Shown one piece after another: positions 8,319 through 18,115 of a DNA stretch of 64,000 bases. The notes beneath the pieces are model-generated. The model was not told the origin of the DNA. It saw only the letters and a program-made list of their open reading frames with translations, and did no database searches. The position numbers were made by a program, and so were the translations under genes. The stretch's first letter is position 1; each line of letters opens with the position of its first letter. Location of the stretch: the NCBI RefSeq assembly GCF_030142155.1, contig NZ_CP126247.1:930001-994000 (forward strand), in the 5' to 3' direction. Origin of the DNA: Arthrobacter sp. zg-Y820 (GTDB lineage Bacteria > Actinomycetota > Actinomycetes > Actinomycetales > Micrococcaceae).

Positions 8319-9548
8319 ATGAGACCTCATGCACGAAGCATCGCCGCGTCCAAAGCGGTGCAGGCTGCGGCTGTCCGCTCCGGCAGGGGGAACGACGACG
8401 TGCCGTACGCGCTCCGCGTCAGCGCAGCGTGGGCCTGGCGGCTGGGCGTGGTGCTGGTGGTCGCCGCCGGCCTGGTCTGGATCCTGCGCAACTTTTCCCT
8501 GCTGATCATTCCCCTGATGATTGCCGCCCTGCTGGCGGGCCTGCTTTCACCGATCACCACCTGGCTGCGCCGCAACAAGGTGCCGGGCGGGCTGGCGGTG
8601 GCCGTCACAATCGTCACCTTCCTCGGCGTGATCGTTGCCGCCCTGACCTTGGTCGGACGGCAGCTGGCTCTCGGGTTCCGGGATCTGTGGGGAGAAACCC
8701 TGTCCGGTGTGGGACAGATCCAGGACTGGCTCGCCGACGGTCCGCTGCGCATCACCACCACCCAGATGGACACCCTGCTGCAGGAAGCCACCAATACGCT
8801 GCAGCAGAATTCAGCGAACATCGTGTCCGGTGCGCTCTCCGTTGGCACCGGTGCCGGACACTTTGCCGCGGGCGTGCTGCTGACCCTGTTCGCCCTGGTC
8901 TTCTTCCTGCTGGACGGCCACCGCATCTGGCGCTTCACCGCCGGCCTGCTGCCGCGCCGTGCCCGCCCCGGCGCCTACGGCGCCGGCATCCACGGCTGGG
9001 AGTCCATGGTGAACTACGTCCGGGTGCAGCTGCTCGTGGCGTTCATCGACGCCGTCGGCATCGGCGCAGGCGCGGCAATCATCGGGGTTCCGCTGGCACT
9101 GCCGCTCTCGGTCCTCGTCTTCCTGGGCTCCTTCGTCCCGCTGATCGGCGCGTTTGTCACCGGCTTCGTTGCCGTCCTGCTCGCCCTTGTCGCGAATGAC
9201 TGGGTGAACGCCCTGATCATGCTGGGCATCGTGCTCCTGGTCCAGCAGTTGGAGTCGCACATCCTGCAGCCACTGATCATGGGCCGGGCCGTCGCCCTGC
9301 ACCCGCTGGCCGTGATCCTGGCCGTCACCGGCGGGACGCTGGCAGCCGGCATTCCCGGCGCTCTCTTCTCCGTTCCACTGCTCGCCATCCTCAACACCGT
9401 GGTGCGCTACATCGCCGCCAGGGGATGGGAGGGGGACCCCGCACTGGCCCGCGATCCCGTGTTCGCGGCCGCCGGCGGGCAGCCCCCCAGAACCGATGAA
9501 ACCGAAAACGCGTTGGAAGACAACGCAGAAGACGAGAAGCGACCGTGA
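8319..9548 (+). CDS. AI-2E family transporter (PF01594)
   Basis: Integral membrane protein of the AI-2E/PerM family, 409 residues with about eight membrane segments. The N-terminal pair (VVLVVAAGLVWILRNFSLL, then LIIPLMIAALLAGLLSPI) and the C-terminal block with LVQQLESHILQPLIMGRAV and HPLAVILAVTGGTLAAGIPG are the family hallmarks. Named for autoinducer-2 export in E. coli, but many members export other small molecules or act as Na+/H+ antiporters. The C-terminal tail is acidic and polar (DETENALEDNAEDEKRP). ATG 8319 is preferred, with GGAAAG 8 nt upstream; an in-frame GTG at 8301 is possible. The stop overlaps the next start by 4 bp (GTGA), so it is coupled to threonine dehydratase. Confidence 0.87.
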   Translation: MRPHARSIAASKAVQAAAVRSGRGNDDVPYALRVSAAWAWRLGVVLVVAAGLVWILRNFSLLIIPLMIAALLAGLLSPITTWLRRNKVPGGLAVAVTIVTFLGVIVAALTLVGRQLALGFRDLWGETLSGVGQIQDWLADGPLRITTTQMDTLLQEATNTLQQNSANIVSGALSVGTGAGHFAAGVLLTLFALVFFLLDGHRIWRFTAGLLPRRARPGAYGAGIHGWESMVNYVRVQLLVAFIDAVGIGAGAAIIGVPLALPLSVLVFLGSFVPLIGAFVTGFVAVLLALVANDWVNALIMLGIVLLVQQLESHILQPLIMGRAVALHPLAVILAVTGGTLAAGIPGALFSVPLLAILNTVVRYIAARGWEGDPALARDPVFAAAGGQPPRTDETENALEDNAEDEKRP

Positions 9549-10786
9549 CTGACCTGTCCCAACTGCCTGTGACCCTCGACGACATTGAGGAGGCCGCCAA
9601 GCTGTTGGACGGTGTGATTGCCCGGACCCCCATCGAGATGTCCCGGGCACTGGGGCGGCTAACCGGCTCGAATGTCTATTTGAAGTGTGAAAACCTGCAG
9701 CGGGCCGGATCGTTCAAGGTCCGCGGTGCCTACGTCCGGATGGCCAAGCTCTCCCCGTCGGAACGGGACCGCGGAGTGGTTGCCGCATCAGCGGGCAATC
9801 ACGCCCAGGGCGTCGCCGTCGCGGCCGCGCGCCTGGGCATCAAGGCCCGGATCTTCATGCCCCTGGGGGTGGCGCTGCCCAAGCTGGCGGCCACGCAGGG
9901 CCACGGAGCGGAGGTCGTGCTGCACGGGCACAACGTGGACGAAGCCCTCGCCGAAGCCCAGCGCTACTCCGACGAGACCGGCGCCGTTTTTGTGCATCCG
10001 TTCGACAACGTGGACGTGGTGGCCGGGCAGGGCACCATCGGGCTGGAGGTGCTGGAACAGATTCCGGACGTCGACACCGTGCTCATGGGCGTGGGCGGCG
10101 GAGGTCTTCTGGCCGGCGTGGCCGTGGCCATCAAGACCCGGGCGAAGGAACTTGGACGCGAAGTCCGCATCATTGGCGTGCAGGCCGAAAACGCCGCCGC
10201 CTACCCGCCGTCGTTGGCTGCCGACGCGCTGGTGCCGCTGACCAAGGTATCCACGATCGCCGACGGCATTGCCGTGGGGCGTCCGGGCCAGCTGCCCTTC
10301 TCCATCATCAAGGAGCTGGTGGACGACGTCGTGACCGTCAGCGAGGACTCGCTGGCACGGGCCCTGATCTTCCTGCTGGAGCGGTCCAAGATGGTGGTCG
10401 AGCCGGCCGGTGCCGTGGGCGTGGCGGCGCTGATGGACGGCAAGATCGAGAACCCGGGAAACACGGCGGTGATCCTTTCCGGAGGCAACATCGACCCGAT
10501 GCTGATGCTGAAGGTCATCCAGCGCGGCCTCGCAGCCGCAGGCCGGTACCTGGTCGTGCGCATCCTGTTGGATGACCGCCCGGGCTCGCTGGCCACCATC
10601 TCCCGGATCATCGCGGAGTCGGACGCCAACGTCACCGGCGTCGACCATACCCGGGTGGGCGGATCAATCAGCATGGGGGACGTCGCCATCACCATCAACA
10701 TGGAAACCAAGGGCCACGAACACTGCGAACTTGTGCTGAACAACCTGCGCGCGCAGGGGTTCCAGCCGATCGTGCTGCACGGGTAG
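9545..10786 (+). CDS. ilvA: Threonine ammonia-lyase (threonine dehydratase) with ACT domain
   Basis: Pyridoxal-phosphate enzyme converting L-threonine to 2-oxobutanoate and ammonia, the first step of isoleucine synthesis or of threonine breakdown. The PLP lysine is K58 in GSFKVRGAY; the phosphate-binding glycine loop is GVGGGGLLAG near 183-192. Residues about 335-410 form an ACT-like domain (VRILLDDRPGSLATISRIIA). At 413 residues with one ACT domain it resembles the shorter TdcB-like or actinobacterial IlvA form rather than the 510-residue E. coli IlvA, so whether isoleucine feedback applies is uncertain. GTG start overlaps the previous stop; the next gene follows after 3 nt. Confidence 0.92.
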   Translation: MTDLSQLPVTLDDIEEAAKLLDGVIARTPIEMSRALGRLTGSNVYLKCENLQRAGSFKVRGAYVRMAKLSPSERDRGVVAASAGNHAQGVAVAAARLGIKARIFMPLGVALPKLAATQGHGAEVVLHGHNVDEALAEAQRYSDETGAVFVHPFDNVDVVAGQGTIGLEVLEQIPDVDTVLMGVGGGGLLAGVAVAIKTRAKELGREVRIIGVQAENAAAYPPSLAADALVPLTKVSTIADGIAVGRPGQLPFSIIKELVDDVVTVSEDSLARALIFLLERSKMVVEPAGAVGVAALMDGKIENPGNTAVILSGGNIDPMLMLKVIQRGLAAAGRYLVVRILLDDRPGSLATISRIIAESDANVTGVDHTRVGGSISMGDVAITINMETKGHEHCELVLNNLRAQGFQPIVLHG

Positions 10787-10789
10787 GGC

Positions 10790-11392
10790 GTGCTTGCCAA
10801 CCGGGCCAGGACGGCCCTCTTCGTTTCGCTCGGACTGGCCGCCCTGGTCTGGGGATGCTATCTCCTGGCCCTGTTCGCCGGTCCCGCGGTGCTGCATCAA
10901 CTCGGCATCCTGCCGCGCCGGGTGGACGGGCTGGACGGAATCCTCTTCGGCCCGCTGCTCCACGCCGGGATCAACCATCTGCTGGGAAACACGCTGCCGC
11001 TGGTGGTGTTTTCCTTCCTCACCCTGCTGGAGGGCGTGCGGCGCTACTTGGTGGTGCTGGCCTCGTCCTGGCTCGCGTCGGGGCTGGGGGTGTGGCTCTT
11101 TGGGGGCGGGCTGACGGTGGGAATCTCCGGCGTCGTCTTCGGGCTTTTCGCCTATCTGATGGTCCGCGGCATCTACAACCGGGACCTGGTGCAGCTGCTG
11201 CTTGGGGGCATCCTGTTCCTGGTGTACGGCTCGCTGCTGTGGGGCGTGCTGCCGGTGTCGATCGGTGTCTCCTGGCAGGCGCATCTCTTCGGTGCCGCCG
11301 GGGGAGTGCTGGCGGCGGTGCTGCTCAGCCGGCACCGGCAGCGCGGACGGACAAGCAAAAGCGGGCCCTCCCGATGGAAGGACCCGCTGTAA
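10790..11392 (+). CDS. Rhomboid family intramembrane serine protease
   Basis: Six-helix intramembrane protease, 200 residues. The catalytic serine is S113 in GISG and its partner histidine is H165 in SWQAHLFGAAGG; N67 in HLLGN fits the oxyanion asparagine. The arginine/WR-like L1 region is reduced. It follows threonine dehydratase by 3 nt and probably belongs to the same operon (AI-2E transporter, threonine dehydratase, rhomboid). Substrates are unknown. The last codons overlap the hairpin that terminates greA from the other strand, so part of the C-terminus doubles as terminator DNA. Confidence 0.9.
   Translation: MLANRARTALFVSLGLAALVWGCYLLALFAGPAVLHQLGILPRRVDGLDGILFGPLLHAGINHLLGNTLPLVVFSFLTLLEGVRRYLVVLASSWLASGLGVWLFGGGLTVGISGVVFGLFAYLMVRGIYNRDLVQLLLGGILFLVYGSLLWGVLPVSIGVSWQAHLFGAAGGVLAAVLLSRHRQRGRTSKSGPSRWKDPL
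11360..11388 (-). terminator. greA terminator embedded in the rhomboid gene end
   Basis: Imperfect hairpin with AGCGGG/CCCGCT outer stem and a CC-rich inner stem around CGAT. Read on the minus strand it is followed by TTTTGCTTG, giving a U-tract for greA transcripts 14 nt after the greA stop. Confidence 0.65.
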
Positions 11393-11401
11393 CGCCGAAA
11401 A

Positions 11402-11893
11402 TCAGCTGGAGTAGGGCTTGGCGGAAATGATCTCCACCGAGATGCTCTTGCCGTTCGGGGCGGTGTAATTGGCCACGTCTCCGGCCTTCATGCCCTGGAT
11501 GGCCGCGCCGAGGGGCGACTTCTCGCTGTAGACGTTGATGTCCGAGTCGCCGGCGATTTCGCGGCTGCCCAGCAGGAAGGTCTCCACGTCGCCGGCAATC
11601 TTGGCTTCGACGAGCATGCCGGGTTCCACGATGCCGTCGTCGGCCGGGGCCTCACCCACGTGGGCGGTCCGCAGCAGGTGAGTCAGCTGGCGGATGCGGG
11701 CCTCGGCCTTGCCCTGCTCTTCCTTGGCTGCGTGGTACCCGCCGTTTTCCTTCAAATCGCCCTCGGACCGGGCCTGCTCAATACGGGCCACGATTTCCGT
11801 GCGGCCGGGACCGGACAGGTGATCCAGTTCGGCCTTCAGACGGTCGTAAGACTCCTGAGTGAGCCAAGCGGCGGGTGCGCTGTTGGTGGACAC
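11402..11893 (-). CDS. greA: Transcription elongation factor GreA
   Basis: Binds the RNA polymerase secondary channel and stimulates cleavage of backtracked RNA. The 163 residues show the N-terminal coiled coil with the acidic tip at about 44-50 (SEGDLKEN, with D46 and E49), then the C-terminal FKBP-like domain (residues about 90-160, GMLVEAKIAG, SPLGAAIQGMKAGDV). Standard length for the actinobacterial protein. The same order greA / DUF4307 / mca is found in M. tuberculosis. A Shine-Dalgarno AAAGGAGAG lies just upstream of the ATG. Confidence 0.95.
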   Translation of the reverse strand: MSTNSAPAAWLTQESYDRLKAELDHLSGPGRTEIVARIEQARSEGDLKENGGYHAAKEEQGKAEARIRQLTHLLRTAHVGEAPADDGIVEPGMLVEAKIAGDVETFLLGSREIAGDSDINVYSEKSPLGAAIQGMKAGDVANYTAPNGKSISVEIISAKPYSS

Positions 11894-11915
11894 GGGTCTC
11901 TCCTTTTAGTGACGA

Positions 11916-11938
11916 CCGGACCAAACGATCTGGTCCGG
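11916..11938 (-). other. Inverted repeat in greA 5' region
   Basis: CCGGACCA and TGGTCCGG form a perfect 8-bp stem with a 7-nt loop, 23-45 bp upstream of the greA ATG. It would be transcribed in the greA leader and could affect ribosome access, but nothing else supports a function. Confidence 0.4.
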
Positions 11939-11985
11939 CAGGTGCGAATACGCTTTGGGGGCCGGAATGGCCTGACAAGCAAAGA

Positions 11986-12031
11986 CCCCGCCGGGCGGTG
12001 ACCGGTCACTGTGCTGATCACCTGGGCGGGG
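11986..12031 (-). terminator. Hairpin between DUF4307 gene and greA (terminator or attenuator)
   Basis: Outer stem CCCCGCC/GGCGGGG (11986-11992 with 12025-12031) and inner GGTGA/TCACC (11997-12001 with 12018-12022); read on the minus strand it is followed by TCTTTGCTT. It may end the DUF4307 transcript, 114 nt past its stop, or act as an attenuator in a long greA leader. A perfect 12-bp palindrome, GTGACCGGTCAC (11998-12009), lies within it. Confidence 0.6.
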
Positions 12032-12144
12032 CATAACGTAGGCTCCATACTAGTTCGCCAAGCGCGTTTACCCAAGAACCCTGCGGGCTTGGTAATCCGC
12101 CGGAAACCTGCACCGCATGCGCCGCCGTGCATCGCCGGCCGGGG

Positions 12145-12606
12145 CTAGGGTTCCTCGGTGATCCAGCAGGCATTGACGCCGCCGGTGACGCCCAGGGAAT
12201 CCGTGCGGATGGCCACCCGCTGGCCGGTGGTCTCTTCCTCCGCGGGACCGATGGTGATCTGCTTCCATCCCACCACTGCGTACGCGTCGTTCAGGGCCTG
12301 GACCGCGCAGGTGGCTGTCACGTCGCGGTCCTTCGTGACCTGGAAATCGATGACGGCACTGCCGCTGTCGGGGATGCTGAAACCCACGTCCTTGAAGGTC
12401 ACGTCGCCGCCGGGCGAGGGGACAGCGATCCACGCGGCTCCGGCGCACCCCAGCAGCACCGCGGCGCCGCCGATGATGGTCTTGGTCCGGCGGGACAGGC
12501 CCGGCTTGGGGGTGCCGTACCGATTGGCTAATCTTGTTGCGGACGGAAAACCATCCGGGGTCTGCTCGGGGGCTGGCTGCTTGACAGGACCTTCCTCAGT
12601 GCTCAC
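12145..12606 (-). CDS. DUF4307 domain-containing membrane protein
   Basis: Actinobacterial protein of unknown function, 153 residues. A cytoplasmic N-terminus of about 40 residues (RLANRYGTPKPGLSRRTKT) precedes one membrane segment (about 43-62) and an extracytoplasmic beta domain containing CAVQALNDAYAVVGWKQI near residue 100, the family's most conserved block. Two cysteines (in TATCAV and NACWI) could form a disulfide outside the cell. It stands between greA and mca as in M. tuberculosis (Rv1081c). A TAAAAT element ends 6 nt before the GTG start, which suggests a leaderless transcript. Confidence 0.85.
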   Translation of the reverse strand: MSTEEGPVKQPAPEQTPDGFPSATRLANRYGTPKPGLSRRTKTIIGGAAVLLGCAGAAWIAVPSPGGDVTFKDVGFSIPDSGSAVIDFQVTKDRDVTATCAVQALNDAYAVVGWKQITIGPAEEETTGQRVAIRTDSLGVTGGVNACWITEEP

Positions 12607-12612
12607 TTCTCC

Positions 12613-12618
12613 ATTTTA
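12613..12618 (-). promoter_or_regulatory. -10 element TAAAAT for DUF4307 gene
   Basis: On the minus strand TAAAAT is followed by GGAGAA and then the GTG start. The 6-nt gap fits leaderless transcription, although GGAGAA could also serve as a weak ribosome site in a longer transcript. Confidence 0.45.
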
Positions 12619-12664
12619 TCCGAGTTTGCCGTCCACCTTTCGCCGACCCACCAGGAGCTGCTTC

Positions 12665-13582
12665 GTGTCGACCGCCTCAAAGAACAATTCCAGCCAGTCA
12701 GCACCGCTGCGGCTGCTGGCCGTGCACGCTCATCCCGACGACGAAGCCAGCAAGGGTGCGGCGATGATGGCGTTTTATGCGGCACAGGGTGTCGACGTGA
12801 TGGTGGCCACCTGCACCGGAGGGGAACTCGGCAGCGTGCTGAATCCGGCCATGGAATCCAGCGCAGCGGCGAAGCGGGACCTCGCCGGACTGCGGCGGCA
12901 CGAGATGGCCAACGCGCAGCGGGAACTGAGCGTGCAGCACCGCTGGCTGGGCTTCATGGATTCCGGACTGCCCGAGGGTGATCCGCTCCCGGATCTGCCC
13001 GCGGGATGCTTCGCCCTGGAACCGCTGCCGACCGCAGCGGCGCCCCTGGTAAAGCTCGTGCGTGAGTTCCGCCCGCACGTCATCATCAGCTACGACGAAA
13101 ACGGCGGCTATCCGCATCCGGACCACATCATGGCCCACAAGGTGGCTGTCGAGGCGTTCAATGCCGCGGGAGACCCCGACAAGTATCCGGGCACGGGCGC
13201 AGCCTGGGAACCGCTGAAGCTCTACTACGACCGCGCCTTCAACCCCGAGCGCTTCCGGGCACTGCATCAGGCGCTAGTGGAGGAAGGCATCGCCTCGCCG
13301 TACGCCGAGCGCATCGCGGCCTGGCAGGAAGCCGACACCGAGGGCCACCAGCCTCCGGCACCCACGCATCCCACCACTACGCAAATCCAGTGCGGAGACT
13401 TTTTCGAGGCCCGGGACCGGGCTTTGAAGAGCCACCAAACCCAGGTTGATCCGGAGGGGTTCTTCTTTGCCGTTGACTGCGAGACGCAGCGGAAGGTGTG
13501 GCCGTGGGAGGACTATTCGCTGATCGAGTCAAGAGTAGAGACTGAACTGCCGGAAACTGACCTGTTCGCTGGCATACGATAG
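12665..13582 (+). CDS. mca: Mycothiol S-conjugate amidase
   Basis: Zinc hydrolase that cleaves mycothiol-toxin conjugates into a mercapturic acid and GlcN-Ins, the detoxification arm of mycothiol metabolism in the cytoplasm. The AHPDDE zinc/catalytic motif is at residues 22-27 and the second motif YPHPDHIMAH near 147-156 supplies the third zinc ligand. At 305 residues it fits Mca, and conserved blocks such as WLGFMDSGLPEGDPLPDLP distinguish Mca-like sequences from the deacetylase MshB. The start is the GTG at 12665; the open frame reaches further upstream but that part overlaps the divergent DUF4307 gene and shows no family homology. It is followed by a small membrane protein as in M. tuberculosis Rv1082-Rv1083. 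Confidence 0.93.
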   Translation: MSTASKNNSSQSAPLRLLAVHAHPDDEASKGAAMMAFYAAQGVDVMVATCTGGELGSVLNPAMESSAAAKRDLAGLRRHEMANAQRELSVQHRWLGFMDSGLPEGDPLPDLPAGCFALEPLPTAAAPLVKLVREFRPHVIISYDENGGYPHPDHIMAHKVAVEAFNAAGDPDKYPGTGAAWEPLKLYYDRAFNPERFRALHQALVEEGIASPYAERIAAWQEADTEGHQPPAPTHPTTTQIQCGDFFEARDRALKSHQTQVDPEGFFFAVDCETQRKVWPWEDYSLIESRVETELPETDLFAGIR

Positions 13583-13630
13583 AGGGCAGGGACGGCGTGA
13601 AGCCGCCCGCTGCCAAGAGAGAGATACCTA

Positions 13631-13948
13631 GTGAACTTCCTGTACAGCCTGCCCCTGCTCGTCAATCCAGGCGGAACCGAGGAAGGCGAGCTCAAATCCG
13701 GCCTGAGCATCGCGGATGTCACTCCCGGCCTGCTGGGCTTCCTCGCGACCCTGTTCCTGGTGCTGGCAATCGTTTTCCTCATCCGCGACATGGTCAAGCG
13801 CGTCCGGCGGGTCCGCTACCGCGAGCAGGCGCGCACCGGCATCAGCTCCGACGTCTTCATCCCCAGCGCTGAGGACCTTGGCCCCGATTCGCAGCGTCCG
13901 GCGACCGGGAACGACGGCGGACCGCCGCGTTCCCCCGAACGCGGCTAG
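13631..13948 (+). CDS. Small single-span membrane protein next to mca
   Basis: Hypothetical protein of 105 residues conserved beside mca in actinobacteria (position of Rv1083). One membrane segment at about 33-52 (GLLGFLATLFLVLAIVFLI) is followed by an Arg-rich stop-transfer stretch (RDMVKRVRRVRYREQ) and a polar, Pro/Gly-rich tail, giving N-out C-in topology. GTG start 48 nt after the mca stop, with GAGAGA upstream. No function known; the constant neighbour relation hints at a link to thiol metabolism but that is inference. Confidence 0.75.
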   Translation: MNFLYSLPLLVNPGGTEEGELKSGLSIADVTPGLLGFLATLFLVLAIVFLIRDMVKRVRRVRYREQARTGISSDVFIPSAEDLGPDSQRPATGNDGGPPRSPERG

Positions 13949-13957
13949 GAGCAGGAC

Positions 13958-16180
<2,223 letters not shown>

Positions 16181-16214
16181 GCAGGTGGCGCCGGGACGCG
16201 CCGCCCGGGTTGCG

Positions 16215-16955
16215 CTAGGACGCGCCGACCGACAGCACCGCCATCAGAATGGCGCTGTAGTGGCAGGCGAAGCCGGCCAGCGTGAAGGCGTGGAAAATCT
16301 CATGGAAGCCGAACCAGTCCAGCGACGGATTGGGTTTCTTCATCGCGTAGATCACGGCGCCGATGATGTACATGGCGCCGCCCACGCAGACCAGCACGGC
16401 CGCGGCCGGAAGCACCGCGAAGAAATCCGGAATGTAGATCAGCGCAGCCAGCCCCAGGGCAATGTAGACCGGGGTGTACAGCCAGCGCGGCGCGTTGAGC
16501 CACACCAGCCGGAAAACAACTCCGGCAACGGCGCCGCCCCAGATGAACCAGAGCAGCACCTTGGCTTTTTCGGGCGGAAGCAGGGCCCAGGCCAGCGGCG
16601 TGTAGGAGCCGGCAATCACCAGCATGATGTTGGTGTGATCCAGCCGCTTGAGCATCCGCTTCACCTTTGGCGACCAGTTGCCCCGGTGATAAACCGCTGA
16701 GACTCCGAAGAGCAGGACACCGGTGACAGCGTAGACCGCGGACGCGATCCGGGTTCCGGATGTCGGGGCCAGGACAACCAGGATGATACCGGCGGCCAGG
16801 GCGAACGGGGTGGCGCCGGCATGCAGCCAGCCGCGGAATTTCGGCTTGATCTCCAGGATGTCGGCAACGTGCTCGACGGCGGATTCCACCGGGCCGGGAG
16901 TGCTGCGGGAGTTCGGATCCCGCTCGGGCGGGGCTGACGACGATGAAGATGCCAT
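16215..16955 (-). CDS. trhA: Hemolysin III family (PAQR) membrane protein
   Basis: Seven-helix membrane protein of the PAQR/TrhA family, 246 residues, placed by family studies in membrane energetics and lipid homeostasis rather than true hemolysis. The metal-site residues are visible: H in AVYHRGNWSP near 117, DHTNIMLVIAGSYTP near 133, and the C-terminal HEIFHAFTLAGFACHYSAI with the paired histidines. The N-terminal 40 residues are polar and Ser-rich. TAGGAT ends 7 nt before the ATG, so the transcript is probably leaderless, and a 22-bp inverted repeat lies across this promoter. Confidence 0.9.
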   Translation of the reverse strand: MASSSSSAPPERDPNSRSTPGPVESAVEHVADILEIKPKFRGWLHAGATPFALAAGIILVVLAPTSGTRIASAVYAVTGVLLFGVSAVYHRGNWSPKVKRMLKRLDHTNIMLVIAGSYTPLAWALLPPEKAKVLLWFIWGGAVAGVVFRLVWLNAPRWLYTPVYIALGLAALIYIPDFFAVLPAAAVLVCVGGAMYIIGAVIYAMKKPNPSLDWFGFHEIFHAFTLAGFACHYSAILMAVLSVGAS

Positions 16956-16962
16956 GCTGAAA

Positions 16963-16988
16963 ATCCTAACCTACGGAGCAGTAGGTTA
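16963..16988 (-). promoter_or_regulatory. trhA promoter -10 with overlapping operator-like palindrome
   Basis: TAACCTAC (16967-16974) and GTAGGTTA (16981-16988) form a perfect 8-bp inverted repeat with a 6-nt spacer. Its end overlaps the -10 TAGGAT (minus strand, 16968-16963), which is 7 nt from the trhA ATG. A dimeric repressor here would block the promoter. Confidence 0.55.
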
Positions 16989-17189
16989 AGGAGCCGTCGG
17001 CAGCGTCCGGCCCGCCGCAGCACTCCGTGCCCGGCTGTGTGTCCGGCTGCGGGTTGCGGACCGCAGCGGAGCGCGCCGCTTCACGAGGAAAGTGCGGGCG
17101 CCTTTTTGGGAATACACTTTTTAGTGCGCCTCCCACCACCGCGGAGACGTTTTTCCTCCGGCACACAGGACAGGCAGGTGCGGCTCCGC

Positions 17190-17951
17190 ATGAGGTTTCC
17201 AGGCGTTGTGTATGCCTATTACGAGCGCAAGCTGCGCCGCAGCCTGGCCGGGGACCGCATCCCCGAGCACATCGGCGTCATGGTGGACGGCAACCGCCGC
17301 TGGGCGAAACTGGCAGGCGCTCCGACCAGCGACGGCCATCAGGCAGGGGCCGACAAGATCCTGGAATTCCTGGGCTGGTGCCAGGAGATGGGCGTGCGCC
17401 GGGTGACGCTGTACATGCTCTCGACCGACAACCTGAACCGCGACGCCGACGAGCTGGAGCCGCTCCTGGACATCATCGGCAACACGCTGGACCGGCTGGG
17501 GGAGAAGGGCGACCTGCGGGTCAACGCCGTCGGAGCCCTGGACATCCTGCCGGCCAACCTGGCCGACAAGCTCAACGCCCTGGGCCGCAGCACCAGCGAC
17601 GCCGACGGACTGCACGTCAATGTCGCCATCGGCTACGGCGGCCGGCGGGAAATCGTCGACGCGGTCAAGGAACTCCTGAACGACGCCGCTGCGCACGGCA
17701 AGACGATAGCCGAGATCACCGAAGAGCTGTGCGACACCCAGATTGCCGAGTATCTCTACACCCGCGGCCAGCCGGACCCGGAGCTGGTGATCCGCACCTC
17801 GGGCGAGCAGCGGCTCTCCGGATTCCTGATGTGGCAAAGCGCGTACAGCGAATTCTATTTCTGCGAGGCACTCTGGCCGGACTTCCGCCGCGTGGACTTC
17901 CTGCGTGCCCTCCGCGACTACGCCAGCAGGCAGCGCCGCTTCGGTTCCTGA
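17190..17951 (+). CDS. uppS: cis-prenyltransferase (probable Z,E-farnesyl diphosphate synthase)
   Basis: Cytoplasmic isoprenyl transferase that condenses isopentenyl diphosphate units in cis. MVDGNRRWAK at residues 31-40 contains the catalytic aspartate D33; GYGGRREIVDA near 150 and the signature RTSGEQRLSGFLMWQ near 198-212, followed by SAYSEFYF, are conserved. At 253 residues and in the Rv1086 neighbourhood (between hemolysin III and phoH2) it is more likely the short-chain Z,E-farnesyl diphosphate synthase than the decaprenyl enzyme, but product length cannot be read with certainty. An in-frame GTG at 17178 with AGGA 8 nt upstream is an equally good start. Confidence 0.88.
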   Translation: MRFPGVVYAYYERKLRRSLAGDRIPEHIGVMVDGNRRWAKLAGAPTSDGHQAGADKILEFLGWCQEMGVRRVTLYMLSTDNLNRDADELEPLLDIIGNTLDRLGEKGDLRVNAVGALDILPANLADKLNALGRSTSDADGLHVNVAIGYGGRREIVDAVKELLNDAAAHGKTIAEITEELCDTQIAEYLYTRGQPDPELVIRTSGEQRLSGFLMWQSAYSEFYFCEALWPDFRRVDFLRALRDYASRQRRFGS

Positions 17952-18115
17952 AATCCGCGGGTGAACGGCAGGTAAACCCGCCGCGAAGACGCAGGAACAG
18001 GACCGTGTCCTGCTGCGGCGCCGGGCACGTCCGGCGTACCTTGGTGCTAATGATCAGCAACCCGCTGATCTCTCCGCCCAGCGATCCGGGGCAGCGCCCC
18101 TGACTGGAGTTTCCC

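Noticed and set aside
17952..18115. Antitoxin-like small gene before phoH2, as in mycobacteria
   Set aside because: No small open frame with ribosome site and plausible composition is visible in the 164-nt gap.
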